A stretch of 64,000 nt of DNA from contig JAJKFH010001810.1 of the NCBI GenBank assembly GCA_023333565.1, positions 620,001 to 684,000 of the forward strand, in the 5' to 3' direction. The notes under the pieces are model-generated. The model was not told the origin of the DNA, ran no database searches, and worked only from the letters and a program-made list of their open reading frames with translations. Each line of letters opens with the position of its first letter. Position 1 is the stretch's first letter. Shown piece by piece: positions 1-12,739 of the stretch. This DNA is from Puffinus mauretanicus. Taxonomy: Eukaryota > Chordata > Aves > Procellariiformes > Procellariidae. Position numbers and translations under genes: made by a program.

Positions 1-128
1 GTAGAGAAAGGGGAGAGAGGGAGAGAGGGAAAAAAGAGAATGAAAGGAGAAGGAAAGAGAAACATAGAGAGAAAGAGAGAAAGAAAGAGAGAGAAAGAAA
101 GAAAGAGAACGAGAGAAAGAAAGAAAGA
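1..128 (+). repeat. Polypurine (GA-rich) tract
   Basis: The first 128 bases are almost purely A and G, in irregular gaga and gaaa units. This is a simple repeat that may extend to the left of the window. Such tracts can adopt triplex structures, but no function is indicated. Confidence 0.95.
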
Positions 129-2002
129 CTCATTTACATGATTATACAAACACCTAATAAGCAGTTCTGGAAGGAGGATCAGACCTGTCTCAGTCCCCTT
201 GAGCTGAGGAGTAGTACTGGTATCACACAGAGTCAGCAACATGTATTTTCATACAAATAAACTGTCTGTGGACACCATCTCTCCTGTACCTGTTTTTTAT
301 ACACATACCCACCCCTGTGGACTGATGAAATCCTACTGGTGGAGCTAGAAGCCTTTAGTCCTCCAGTTGCTGCAGAGACCCAAGTAATATTTTGAGAGAG
401 GGAAGTAAGCTCTGTGCCATCTGAGCTATTCTGAATTACGCTCTAATCTTTTGCAGCTACACCTGCATTGAGTGCTCCCCCCTGCCTATCCATTTGTACA
501 GGTCCCCTTTCAGCCAGCCACACGGTTGAGCACCTTGCCCATGTCAGCAAACGCTCTCTGACCAAACGTGTTCAATGCATTTCTTCAAAAATTTGCAAGT
601 CCCATAGTGGACCTTCTGCACTTCAGGGGGCAACAGACCTCTGCCACAGCCCACGTCTATATTTAGACTCATAGCCTTGAAGAAACCATCGTGTCTGTGC
701 CATTCCTACATATTTGCTACTTTAAAAACTCTTTTTTTTTTTTTCTTTATGAGCAATGAAACCAAAGGTTAAGAACATGAATGTTTGTAGCTAACATATC
801 TGTTTTCTTTTCATGCTTTTGTCAAAGGTTGCCCACTTGCTGTTACAGTACAGTGAGATGCTTTCCGGTACTATCTGTGTACCGAACAATAGCTGCAGGG
901 ACACAAGCCCTTTACAGAGCCACCTATTTATTCAATAGCTTTAAACATACGAAGCCAAAACAACTGCTTTAAAACTAAATCTCCTTTGTTTCAGGCACTG
1001 GCCTCTTAAGAGGTAAACGAGGTCAAGAAGATGATGTGGTGTGTGTGAGTGTAACAAGGCAGAACCCAGCAGAATAACTCATAAGCCTGAATCACTGCGT
1101 GCTGCCGTATCCTTGTCCTGGATGCAAACTTTACATGAAAAAAATCAAGGGATTTGTCTACTAAAAAAAATAAAACCATGTATTTAAAAATAGGTCAGCA
1201 TGCCATGTGCAATTCATAACACATAGTACCTTAAGTATTCATCAGGGCTTGTCCCTTAAATATGAAAGGAAGAAAAAACTGTATCAGGAAAGAAAAGAAC
1301 CTATACCTGCTGCATTGTCCTAGGATAAAGCCTTCAATTCAGCCTTGTCCCCATGTCACATCAGTGCATAACGCTAAAAACTACAGGGATACATTGAAAG
1401 GCCAGAAGTCTTGGGGAAAAAGGGGCTATCAAATCATTATTCAAAAAAAAAATCGGAGTGTATTTTTATTGCGATGAACACATAAAAATATCTGTCTTTA
1501 TCAGTGTTGTGAAAACAGGGGAAATGTGCTTTCTCTGAATTAGAGGTATTTAGACAGGCCTGAGGTTCACAAATAAGTTGCAGGTAGAATGAATGCGCTT
1601 ATGAAATGTGAGATAAAGTATAATTTCTCCATTTCATATCATTGCAGTTCCTTTCCTGTGGGTACGCAGATGACTGTGATTTTTGTACATACGGATGTTT
1701 GAGAAGGGGGTTTTGCTCATACAACTATGAATAATTGTGTTTTAAAAATCTGTTCATTCAGAGAGCATATGCTGTCCAGATACTTTATGTATGACTCATG
1801 AAGAGTACTAAGGACACAACTGAAGGTGCCAAGTTAATTACAGAAAAGTTAGGAAGTGATAAAAATAAGGTAAAGACCCAAAGAACCTTAATTCAGCTTC
1901 TTTATGTATATGCAACATTAGATAATGATACAATCCTGTGCTTTGTTTTTCCACAGACATTCCAGATAATCATCTTACAAGAGCTTGTTTTATCGTAAAT
2001 TC
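129..2002. other. Intergenic, no gene seen
   Basis: This is AT-rich sequence with short chance open frames only. There is a run of T around 730-741 and short A runs near 1141 and 1162. Nothing is recognised. Confidence 0.6.
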
Positions 2003-2400
2003 ATTTCTGCTTTTTTTCTCTTGCAGGTCTGATTCTCGGTAATTGTGAAATACCTCTGCAGGAAGGAGGCCACAGCTCTCGCCATACAGACCAACCCAGA
2101 ATAATCCGCTGAAGAGTTTGTGTCCTTATTTTGTAAGTGGCAATGCCATTTGCCACGACAGTCCCCCAGCTGACGCTGTATCCCGGGGGCTTGCAGAGGA
2201 GGACCCGCAACATCTGCAGAGCGGTCAGGGACGAAGGCACAAAACCTTCTCGCTGGCCGCAGCGGGCCAGGGGCCCGGCCGGAGCTCAGCTCCGGGAGCC
2301 TCGGGAGCCAGCACGAGGGACCAGATCTCGCCTGCTTTCTGTAAAGAGTGGCCAAGCTTCTGCTTTTGAGCTTTGCTCACAGGAAGGAGTGTTTTAAACA
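2003..2400 (+). other. CpG-rich islet with splice-acceptor-like start
   Basis: A strong pyrimidine tract ending in ttgcag (about 2003-2026) precedes a segment that becomes sharply GC- and CpG-rich between about 2155 and 2330, with roughly a dozen CpG in 180 bases against very few around it. An 86-codon open frame (2137-2397, plus) covers it, and the minus strand is also open (1990-2355), as expected for GC-rich DNA. It could be an exon or promoter of a non-coding transcript or an old CpG islet. I recognise no protein. Confidence 0.3.
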
Positions 2401-3127
2401 TTTATTCACGGTATGTAAACAGTGAACAGAAGCAGTTCTTCACAGCAGAACATGTGATTTCAGTTCAGCATGAAACTAAATAACTGATTTCCAAAATAAC
2501 ACATCCATTAAGGCTTTTTGATACCAACTAGGGTGATTTTTTACTTGCACGCAGTTAGGATATAAATCCTAGGCCATATAAATGTTTAAAAGTGCCGTCA
2601 GCCCAAGGGAGGGCTAGCAAAAGTCTGTTTGGTGACAAGACGTATACCTTAATCTTCTCAATTTGTTTCATAGCTGCTGTTGAAATGTGTAAGACTTTGT
2701 TCAGATCCAATAAACGGAAAGCTACAATGCAGGCTTCTGCCATAGTTTCTGAATATTTACAACAAATAAATCTTTTGCCAAAGGTAATTCTTCTAGAAAA
2801 AACTCTACCAGTTTAATGGAGAAAAAAAATGGGTAGAGGACTTACTTTTTATGCTTCAAGAGGTCAAATGTGTGCTGTCATTTGTGGGGGGGGTTGGGGG
2901 GGTGTAAGCAGTTTTCAGTTATTTTATTCAGATATGAGATATATAAAAAAAAGAAGGAAATTTTAAGCATTGCATATTTTACGACTAGTTCAGCAGGAAC
3001 ATACATTATAAATTATTCTCTTAAAAGAGATTAATTCATATTTCCGTTGTTCACATGAGATGATCTCTGTGCTGAAATAATGCCAAAACCTGTCCCTTTC
3101 CCCTTCCTTTCGGCAAAGCATGATGTC
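2401..3127. other. Intergenic with a G-run pair
   Basis: There is no gene. Runs of eight and seven G separated by TT lie at 2886-2902. The rest is AT-rich. Confidence 0.6.
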
Positions 3128-3240
3128 AGTTTTACAGAAGAGAAAATGGAGAGAGAAAAGTTAAATGATTTGCCCAAGGTCACATAAAAAAGCTGGTAGT
3201 AGAATCAGAAATTGAACCTACATTATCTGATTCCCTGAGA
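3128..3240 (+). repeat. Ancient MIR-like / CR1-L3-like repeat relic
   Basis: The order ttttacagaagagaaaatgg, then gttaaatgatttgcccaagg, then tcacat, and an attgaacct block is the well-known tail shared by MIR-type SINEs and their parent LINEs in amniotes (acagatgaggaaactgag, then ttgcccaaggtcacacag, then gaaccc). The match is clear but diverged, suggesting a very old insertion. The upstream boundary is not visible. The family assignment is from memory of the consensus. Confidence 0.7.
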
Positions 3241-4850
3241 GCTTTAGGTACAAATGTGTCCATTTTTCCTATATTTTACCTTTTTTTCCTCTTTTGTGTT
3301 TGACATTTCTATGGCCTTTCTTTGTTAATCCTCAGAAGCTTTACAGAGTCACAATACCAGGGCACACACCATGTCAAATATCTGCCATGTACGAAATAAC
3401 AGTAGCCATGCTCACACAGAGCCCAGGGCTAGGCGAGAATAAATGAGCACCATGTCCAATGATTAGCTATTTTCTGCTATTTGATGTAATGTATAGTTCA
3501 GCTTTATGGCTGATGGCTAATGGCTAACCAAGCCTCAAAACTTTAAATACAAAGAATGACAACACTTTTTTTTTTTAAAAAGTGGGTTTTATTAGGGTGG
3601 GGTTTTTCCCCTCTGTGGCTTTTCAGCAGACAATCAGCTAACTGGATTTGTGAGAAGCAGCCAGTTTCAAACAGCTCACAAACTGCTAAGAAAAGCTCTT
3701 AGCTACATGAGGCAAGAAAAAGGGGTCTCATTTTTAATCTTCTCTTTCTAACCCAAGATGACAGTCAGCGTGACAGTCTCATTGACCTAGGACTACAAAC
3801 GAATGCGACAGCAGAACTTGCTTGTGATTCAGCACGGCAATTAAGGATGCACTTGGCATGAATGTTTAACTCAGGTATTTGAAGTCATTTGCAGCTGGAC
3901 AGCCCAAATGGTCCTGCCTGTTGCCAGTGAACACGATGAGCTGGGAAGGATGAGGTGCACTGCACGCGCGGGCAGGCAGATGCCCCACGATGCCCGGTCC
4001 AGCATGGGATGGTCTTCAGCGTGAGGACTTACTGCGCCCAGCTGAGAGCATCTGACCTCCCAGTGACACGGGTGGGCATTGAGAGCCTGATCAGAAGCCC
4101 AGCCAAATCAGGACTCCTGCCAGCTTTTACAGGATCCATAAACTCTGTAGCTTTCCTCAGCCAAAGAGGATCTGGGCACTGTAAGTTTAGTAGGTCTAGT
4201 CTAGAAATACAAAACAAAAGCCTCAAAAAGGGCATTGAAAAGTCATGTGGTATAGGACTGATTCTGGAGTTATCTTCCATGCTCTTGATTTGCTCTTTAA
4301 AATTAAAAATCCATAATACCCACTAAAGAAACCATTACTTTAGACATTTTTAGGGGTATCACTTTCAACATGCTTAATAAAATAAAGCCTGCTGCACAGA
4401 CCAAACATTTTTTACGTTTTTTTCAGCATATTATATTCCACCTCGGTGTAGCAGGTTTCCCTTAAAACAGAGATTGGTTTCAGTCCTTCCTCTCCACAGG
4501 GCAGTGCTGCTTCAACTTGTTATTTATGTATAATTGCAGTTTGCCTGAATTAGACTGTAATTACAGCCTAGAACCCAGAACTCTGCATCCCTTTCAACTT
4601 TCTGGGATTTTTTTATTGTTAAGTTTTAGTTTCTAATTTTTCAGATTCATTTGCTCTGAGTAGAAAACCAGATGAAGCTTTCTGAAGCTACGTGTGTGAT
4701 TTAGGTTGTAACGGAAAAATGCGTCAGCTTTATCAGAAGTTTTTCTCAGATCTTACAACAACACATGGCAAGCTGATTTCTTTGCTGAATTCTTTCCCTC
4801 TCTTTTTAAAACATAAATTGTCTTGGTTTATTTTAATACAGACAGACAAA
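3241..4850. other. Intergenic, no gene seen
   Basis: AT-rich sequence with one short CpG cluster around 3955-4000. A 123-codon open frame (3955-4326, plus) has no recognisable content and an open frame opposite it; I treat it as chance. A T/A tract lies near 3567-3582. Confidence 0.55.
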
Positions 4851-4911
4851 GACCTTGTACTTTATACAGGGTGCTTCATCCTTGCAATCTCAGAGCGCTT
4901 TATAAATAGAT
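4851..4911 (+). repeat. Ancient repeat relic with 'cagagcgcttta' core
   Basis: The stretch running from ccttgtactttatacaggg to ctcagagcgctttataaa resembles the 5' portion of an amniote CR1-L3/MIR-related repeat whose core reads ctcaaagcgctttacaaa. It is short and diverged, and the assignment is by memory of the consensus only. Confidence 0.45.
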
Positions 4912-7900
4912 AGGAGACATCAAAGAAGGAAAAGAGTGCTCAAGGGCAGAAGCATCACACCATGACTCTTATTAAGGTAGTAGACCATCCTTTACTTAAA
5001 GGCACCATCCCCTATATCTTTTATTTGTTAATAGGGTTATTGCCTCCTCCAATTTACTTCATATGTCATGGGAGTAAGAGGCGGGCTGAATCAATCAATA
5101 AATCCTTTGCACAGCAGAAAAAAATTATTTGACTTGATTAATCTGCTTTTCACTGTAGAATTCCACCTTGAGAGTCTTTTAACAAAAAAATAGCCAGAAA
5201 CTTCTCTCTTTCCTCTAAAAAAGCCCAACATCTCTCAGCCAAAGTCTACTCTGAAATACAGCTTCGTGACTGAGGCTGTGCAAAGCTGTAGGTCCAAACA
5301 GGATTTGGTACCTGATATTTTCTCTACGTTTCGCTACCAGGTTAAATGAAATTCATACGTCTAGATTGATAACTTTATCCCAGTCCAAGAAAAATCTAAT
5401 ATTCCACAATAATAAAGTGAAATCTGATTATAATGTAAGTGTTTTACATTCAAAACATGCTTTACTGAATAACTCCTCTGCCGAAAAACGAACTCCTTTC
5501 ACTAAGAGACATGGTACTCTGCTGTTCACCAGCAATCACCCATTAAAATAGCTCCAAAGAAATCTTCAAAGATAAGGTAGCAGAGGAGTGTTGATATGCA
5601 CTTTGTGATTACCCTCATTGGAACATGATCTAAACTGCAGCATCAGCATCTTCACCTCTACAAAATCTCAATGGTTGTTTACTATCCACAGGTACCCAAG
5701 ACTGTTGCTCATCAAAAATTTACTTATCAAAATCAATATAAAATCTGCTCTTTAAATAAACCAAGTTCTTTCTATTTAAAAAGTGACTACTTTTCATAAA
5801 ACTTAAAATCAAATAATAGGCCATACTCTTAAAATTCAGAAATGCTGGTGTGGTGCTTTGTGGGGATGGCAGTTTGGACCTCTCACGTTGTTGGTGCCAG
5901 CAGGGTCAGACCTCTCCTGGTGCAGAAGAGCAGGATGCCAGGAGCTGGAATTGTGGTGAGGAGGGTTTCATCCCTTATGTGAAGCATGGTCATGGGCTGC
6001 CTCTAACTCTCAGAGTACCACGTGGCATTTTCTAATCAAACTTTTCCACTTTTTGATCAAAATGTGTTGTTATGGCTGCAAGGACAGTATTCTGTGGAGT
6101 TTTTTTCCTTTCAAGTCACATTTTTTACAGTCAAAAGAAAAGGAAATGGTAGATAGAACTAACCCGAACGTGCTGCTGCTTATCTTCTGTGCTGAGTAAT
6201 TTTATCAGGATCATCAAATTTCCATGAAACCTGTGTTTATGCTTCCTGTGCTGATGTTAACAAAAAGACCACCCACAAAACGGACGCGGGGGTAGAGAAA
6301 AGAGGTTTCTGACCTGCACGCAGAAATTGCTGAGAGCAGTGACGTTCTTACGCGGAGCTGATCTCAACATTTGCCAGATGTGCCATGTATGAGGAGGCCT
6401 TCCGTGGCTTCTTCTGGGGTGCTCTGGAGGATGGATGCTCTGGCAGAGGAGAGATTTCTGCCTCCATTTTGTGCTCAGCAGCTCCTTTCTGAAGCAGGGG
6501 TTGCGGAGCGGCTGCGTGTCTCAGGCTGGTCATCCTTACTCCACCAGATTTATGGAGCTTGCTCGGCCGTGGGACACTTCAAGTCGCTTTTTTTTTTTTA
6601 AATTTCCTTGAAAATCATCTAACTGCGAAAGTTAAGAAAAGAGGTTTTTAAGACATCTTGAGTAAATTTACCCTCAAGCCACTGCCCTAGCAAGAAAATA
6701 AGTATTTGTGGCCACATCTGAAAAATGCATGCCAGTCCCATAATCTGGTTGCCAAGCCTGAAGGGCAGCTTTTCCGTGCCTGGCCCTTTGCTGCCTGTGC
6801 TAGCAGCTGACGAGGGCTGTCACAGAGCAAATATTTGAGGCTTGGCACGAATACGCTGCTCTCCCTTCGCCTCCTGGGTGGCATGTTTGCTCTGAATGAG
6901 CTCTTGGGGCGTCAGGGTCGTACGCAAACATCTCGGGATAAGATCTCATCCAGGATCTATGCAGGATCCAGCGACTGCTTCCCTGGATGGTTGAGAAAGT
7001 GGGTGGTTTTCTTCTGCTAGACAAGTTTATCTAGCTGATATATCTGGTTACTAATTCTATTATGAAGATAAATAGAACTGTTCACACTGCAGGCTATTCT
7101 CTTAACTATTAGAAGCGAGGAACTCAAATATGCAAGATAAGAGAACAAAGTGAAGGAAAGACAAGGTAATAAATTATAGCAAGGAGACAATACTGGGTTT
7201 TATTAACAGCGATCTCAGTTAAAAAAAAAAAAAACCAAACCATGTGTGATCCTGAACTCTAAACAGAGGCACTTATCGAAGGCTACGCAAGGAATCTCGA
7301 GTTTATGCCAGAGCACTCAGTAAAAGTCGTCAGTGAAATCTAATCAATAACTGCCTTCTGAGTAATGCAGGTTAATGACCTGGTCCATCAACCGTGCAGG
7401 GTCTCACGTTGCACTATATGGGTTGGCAAGAGTTCTTGGTGTGTTTGTTGCTTTTTTTAATAACCCCTATAACTTATGTATTATGAATAAAATTATCTAC
7501 TCTACTTATCAAAAGATGTATTATGATTTACACTGACAAATTAAATGTAATGAGATTTGCCAATGGAAATCCTGAACCATCTTTTTGGTGCAGTAGAATA
7601 CATAACTATATTTCAATAGTAACACTTATAGCCTGCTGCAGGATACTTAATTCACACACACTTCAGCCATATTACTGCTAAAAATCAATAGGCAGAATCA
7701 GAAGATTTGTAAAGAAAATTTGAAAGAGAAGTAATTTCAAACCCGGGTGGAGGCACTGTCTTGTGAAGATCACATTTTCTTTTAGGCCTCTTTGCAGACC
7801 TCACCCCTGGGCGGCATGGAGCAGCTTAGACCCACGAACAGAAAGAGAGCTGCACGAATGGATTTAGAGGAGAAAGGAGAGGTATTGTTCTTTTACTCGT

Positions 7901-8084
7901 AAGAAAAAATCCTGACTAAAACTGCCACTTCAAACTTTTGAATTCCACTACGTTTTTAAATAAGGGCATATTTGTCCTGCTCGGGGAGCCGGGGATCGGG
8001 GTGTCTGAAGGAGGTCTCAGCATGCCGGGGGTCTGTGCAGCACCGTGCTGCCGAGGCCACCAACGCAGTTCCCTCAGGTGAATG
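4912..8084. other. Intergenic, no gene seen
   Basis: Mixed-composition DNA with several short open frames on both strands (for example near 6370-6600 and 6690-7020) that overlap one another in opposing frames and carry no recognised motif. An A run lies near 7220-7233. Nothing else is recognised. Confidence 0.55.
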
Positions 8085-8154
8085 AAGAGCTGCACCGGAG
8101 CTATTGCACCGGAGCTATTGCACCGGGGCTGTTGCACCGGGGCTGTTGCACCGG
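8085..8154 (+). repeat. 14-bp tandem repeat, five units
   Basis: Five adjacent 14-bp units end in gcaccgg. The first (8085-8098) is divergent, two read agctattgcaccgg, and two read ggctgttgcaccgg. It is GC-rich and CpG-containing within a GC-richer stretch (about 7980-8230). The unit length is not a multiple of three, which argues against a coding repeat. Confidence 0.93.
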
Positions 8155-11100
8155 AGTCCAGTCTTGCAGCAGGGCTAGGAGGGAGCTAACATCTAGCTCC
8201 AGGGCCAGCTGGGGCACGGGAAGCTTGGGGATGTTCTCAGAAATCACTGTATGATACAGGCAGACCCCGAATGCTAAAATTGCTGCTATTTTCAGTTGTC
8301 TGGGCTAACCTGTCCTTGCAAGACTCTTACACGTGTTAATAGCTTTACCAAATATTACCCAAACCAACAAAAATATCATGGGGGTCTTACCGTGATGGTG
8401 GTCTGTTTTCTCATTTCAGGATTTAATTAAATTTAGCACATGGGACTTAATCGCCACAATTCAGCAACTTCAATCTAGATGTGAAAAAGTATCAACGAAG
8501 CTACCAGGTTGGTTAAGACGAGGCTGAAAGCATTAGCCTTCAGCTCCATCCTGCTCACCTCATCCAAGCAACGATTCCACTCAAATCTGTGGTTCGGTTC
8601 AGGAGGAGGAGAAAAAAGGAGCTGTGTCTCAAACCCTGCAGGGAGGGAGCAGTGTGGGGTTGCAAGCACTGGAGTTTTGCTTCTAGGGCCTCACTGGAGC
8701 AATTGTTTTTTAATGTTATATTTCATCACCGTCTTCACTTGAGATTTGAGGTCTGACCAATACTGAACCCTTCTATTTTACTCAGCAGAGCTAAACTGAA
8801 CAGTGGGAATTCTAACAGGCCCATTAAAAATAGGAAAAAAAGCAGAACTTGAAGTCTCATGACCTTAAACCAAATCATCTTGTGACATTCAATGGGTCTA
8901 GAAAGAATAGTTTGCGGAAACATGTGATTAGGGATAGAACAAAACGAGGAAGAGTGGAAAGGAAGAAAGAGGGAGACAGGCGAGCGGAGAGGCAGAAATT
9001 TATTCAGGCTCCGTGGGTAACCCGACCGTCAGGACACCTGGGCTGGGATGTGGAGTCTGCGTCCTGTCTGCCTCATTCAGAAGAAAAAAACAACATAACA
9101 AAAACCCTTTCCCACCAAGCACTAATTAGAAGACATCCTCAGATTTCATTTAAGTTTGGTCTTTATTTTCTACAAAGTAAGCTCAGTATCAGTAATCTTA
9201 AAAAGGGGGAAAAAAGAACAAGGTTTTTTGCTTGTAAAAGTCTCATGATTTTAATCCAGCGAATTTTTTCTTTTTGGCATTCGTGTTAACTATACTAAGA
9301 GTTGAGTTACCTATACTAAGAGATATGAGGGCAACACTCATGTTGAACCATCGCATGTGCTACCATGTGCAAACCAGCAGATTTTGCATTATTTCAGTGA
9401 AATTAGCTCTGTTAATTGCAAGGATTCACCTTCCTCAGAGAAATTTAGCTCGGAACACTGCCCAGCTTTCAGGCTGTAATTAAGAGCAGGAGCAGCAGGT
9501 CTGTGATTTCTAGTTTCATTATAAACAATTTCAATAATTCAATTTTGAAACAAGACAAGGGTACAAAATGTTCTTAATGTGTCATTGCTGGTTTTACTGC
9601 TTAAATTTCAATTGCTGTCATTCACTGTAGTCTCTGCAGAAAATAACCGAAATTATACTTCTTGGTATCCATGCAAATTGTATGTATTTCTTCATAACCA
9701 CAAAAATTGTTTAACATCCAGCATCTAATTTCATATTTACTCTCTTGTGTTTACTGTAAGCTGTGAAGACTCCCCCCTTTTATAAATGAAATCATGTTTT
9801 TGCACATAAATAACTCAGTTTGATGCTGATATTGGTTCTTAGCCACCTAATATCATCTAAATTTTATAACCCTTCTTTATCTTGCTGCAAGGTTTTCTGT
9901 TTGTGCTTTCAATAAGGTGGAAGATCTTTCATGTAGGGAATTCATTCCTAGTGAGGTAGGTTCTTCAAGGGACAGGTGTAGAGAAACAAATCTCCCAGGC
10001 TCAGTGCTGACCTTTGGGCTTGCAGATGTGGAGCTTGAATTTATATACTAACGGATTAGGAAAGCAAAGAGTTTGAAAGGAAAGCTTTTATTTTTTGTGA
10101 TGGGGATGCTCACAAGTGGTTGAAGCACTGAGACTGTTCCTTGTAAACTGGTAGAGCCTTACTTGCAACAAGCACGATCTGAACTCGACTCAAAGTAGGC
10201 TTGTTATTATTGCTGTTATTTTTAATACTCTGCTAAGCTACCAATGGGCAAAGAGGATAAACCTAATCACACTGATCTAGCAAAATAGTAAAATAATCTA
10301 AAGTAGGTGCTGAAGGTAGATAAAGAAAACAGAGCGTTTTTTCCTGAGGTGTGGATGAGAGCGGCTGGGAGCTCTGGCATCTGTGAACCGGCCACTGAGG
10401 GCAGCTGAAGAGCAGCGAGTGCCGAAAACACCAGGACCTGTAAATTCAGTTTCTAAGCACACAGTATGTGAAACTTTCCCTGAAGCACTTATTATTACTT
10501 ATTATTACTCATAATCCCCACGCAAATCAAGTGAAACACGGGGCCTCTGTTTCCAGTAATACCCATTTAGTCATGCCTACCTTTTCCATTTGGCCCATTA
10601 CACAGCTTTTATTCTTCAGCTGCATAAACTGTGATAGAAATTTGTTTTCTAAAAGACCTTTTTTCTAAAAACAGAGTTTGAAGTTTTTGCAGTTTGTCAG
10701 TCCATGATTTTGCTTGCGCTTAAAATCTGACAAGTAGCTTTCCTTTCTGCATTATTATTTGTCTTTACTTTTGAGCAGACTGACAAGTATATACTGATGG
10801 CAGACCTAGTTTTAAAAAGCTAAATTATTCCTTTCTTTCCTGTTTCATTTTTTGAAATTTCTGGAAATCATCTATCATTCAAAGTTGTTAGAAATGAAAC
10901 ATACTCTATCTGAAATAATTTTAGCCTGATGGTTTAAGAAGAAAATCAAGAAATTAACTCTATGTAATGAATAAAGGATATGACCAAAGTCTATTAGGAC
11001 GAAGTGAGTCTAGGCCAAGTCACTGTCAAAGTGACTTGTAGGCAAGGCTTGGGATTTAAGTCCCGAGTTTTGAAGTCTGTCCGTTCAGTTTAATCAATGA

Positions 11101-12653
11101 AAATTCAGTGAAATATATTGGAGGGCTGGCAATGGACAGTCTGGCCCGTGACTTCTGGATACATAATTGGAATGAAGAACTAGTGGCCAAGAGTAAGGGT
11201 TCTGCTGATATACCTACGCTGCCTCGCTGTGTGACTGTCAACGCTGCACAACCTTGGTTGAAGGACAACAGGTAACAAGGTAAAAGAAATATTATAGTGA
11301 CCGGGAAAGGAGAAGATGGTGGGAGGAGGAAGGCAGAGGCACAAAGCAGGATAATCGAATGTTGCAGAACATTGCTCAGTCATGAGCTCATAGCAATGAC
11401 CTTTTTCCTGACGGAGAGGAGTAAAGGTTAAGCATCAACCGTGCCTCAGCCAGCATGGGCTTTTCAGTGTGATGCAGTTGCTAAGCTCTCCACAATAGGC
11501 ATCCAAACATATGCATTTAGAAAGCAACGTGAATCATCCTGGAGTAATGATAACTGAAGAGACATAAGGAGTAAAACAAACAGTCAAATCAGTGAGGCAC
11601 TCTTAAACTTTGTTTGGGAAAGCAAAAAAAAAATTCCACCTTCAGGTCTCTAAAAATAGTCACAGAAAAGTACCGCTTCAGATGTAGAGAAACGCTTTGC
11701 TTCCTCAGGCCTGAGCCAGAGGATGCCTGCTGACAAAAACCACTCAGGTTGTGAGGGGACAGACACATTTGACTTTGTACGTGGAGAATTTCACGACTGC
11801 ATTTGTATAGACAGAAATGCTCATAGGTACTACAAGCTCTGAAGCCACGCTTTCATCCAGTGGGGCTGGGTGGCATCATTTACAGTCTAGGGGAAAAGAG
11901 ACAGAGAAAACATCTCTCTTTTCATGACGCCTTTTATGCTCAAGCCAGTCTGTAGATTGAGCTAAATCTGCTGTGAATATTTTGCAGATTTTTTTCTGAT
12001 AAGACAGGCTGGTCCGTGAGAGACCGTGCTGATCAAGAGAACAATACGCAGTTAGCTCCCAGTGAGAGTTCAATCAGCTCGGAAATGCACAGCTGGCTTA
12101 AAAGGAGGGACATATAAGCAGGAGGTAAAGCAAAGCATATTAAGAGGTGAACAGGACAGGATGAAACGTAAGAGCTGAATGAATGACACGGGGGTTGGAA
12201 TCTGTTCTGCTAATCCCAGCCAAAGCAGGACACCCTGCATAAGCCAGGGAAGCCAGGTCAGTGCTGCTGTTGGCTTGCACACTTGTTGTGTGATGTAGAA
12301 TTCACTCCCTGGGAACAGTGACATTCAGGACATTCTTCAGTCAAGGGGCCTTGGGATTTATGGGTTTGGCCAGGTTTCTCCAGAGTAACCGATACATAAA
12401 AAGAGGAGGCACCAGTTTTGATGCTTGCCATTTTTTCCCACCTCTCACACCTGGGTTTTCATGCTGAACAGGAGCTGTGAGAAGCTGTGGAAGTCTTACA
12501 GGAAAGTTGAGAAAAAGCAATATCCTATAGCAGAAAGGAAGATGCATTCACAAGTTTTGCCACCTTCCCCTCCAGAGAAGCTGGGTGGAATCACAGCCTT
12601 CTGAGGTATAATGAAGGAGAGGTATGGAGGAAAGGTCTTTGAAAAGTAATTTT
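8155..12653. other. Intergenic, no gene seen
   Basis: A 12-bp direct repeat, ctatactaagag, occurs at 9290-9301 and 9311-9322. A 146-codon plus-strand frame (8849-9289) is lysine/arginine-rich and unlike any family I know. TTATTA microsatellite-like sequence lies near 10487-10511. No supported gene. Confidence 0.5.
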
Positions 12654-12739
12654 AGAATCATAGAATCATAGAATCAGTAAGGTTGGAAAAGACCTTTAAG
12701 ATCATCGAGTCCAACCGTCAATCCAACACACCATGCCCA

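Noticed and set aside
8849..9289. 146-codon basic plus-strand frame
   Set aside because: The lysine/arginine richness follows from a purine-rich stretch; no family resemblance and no promoter or splice context.
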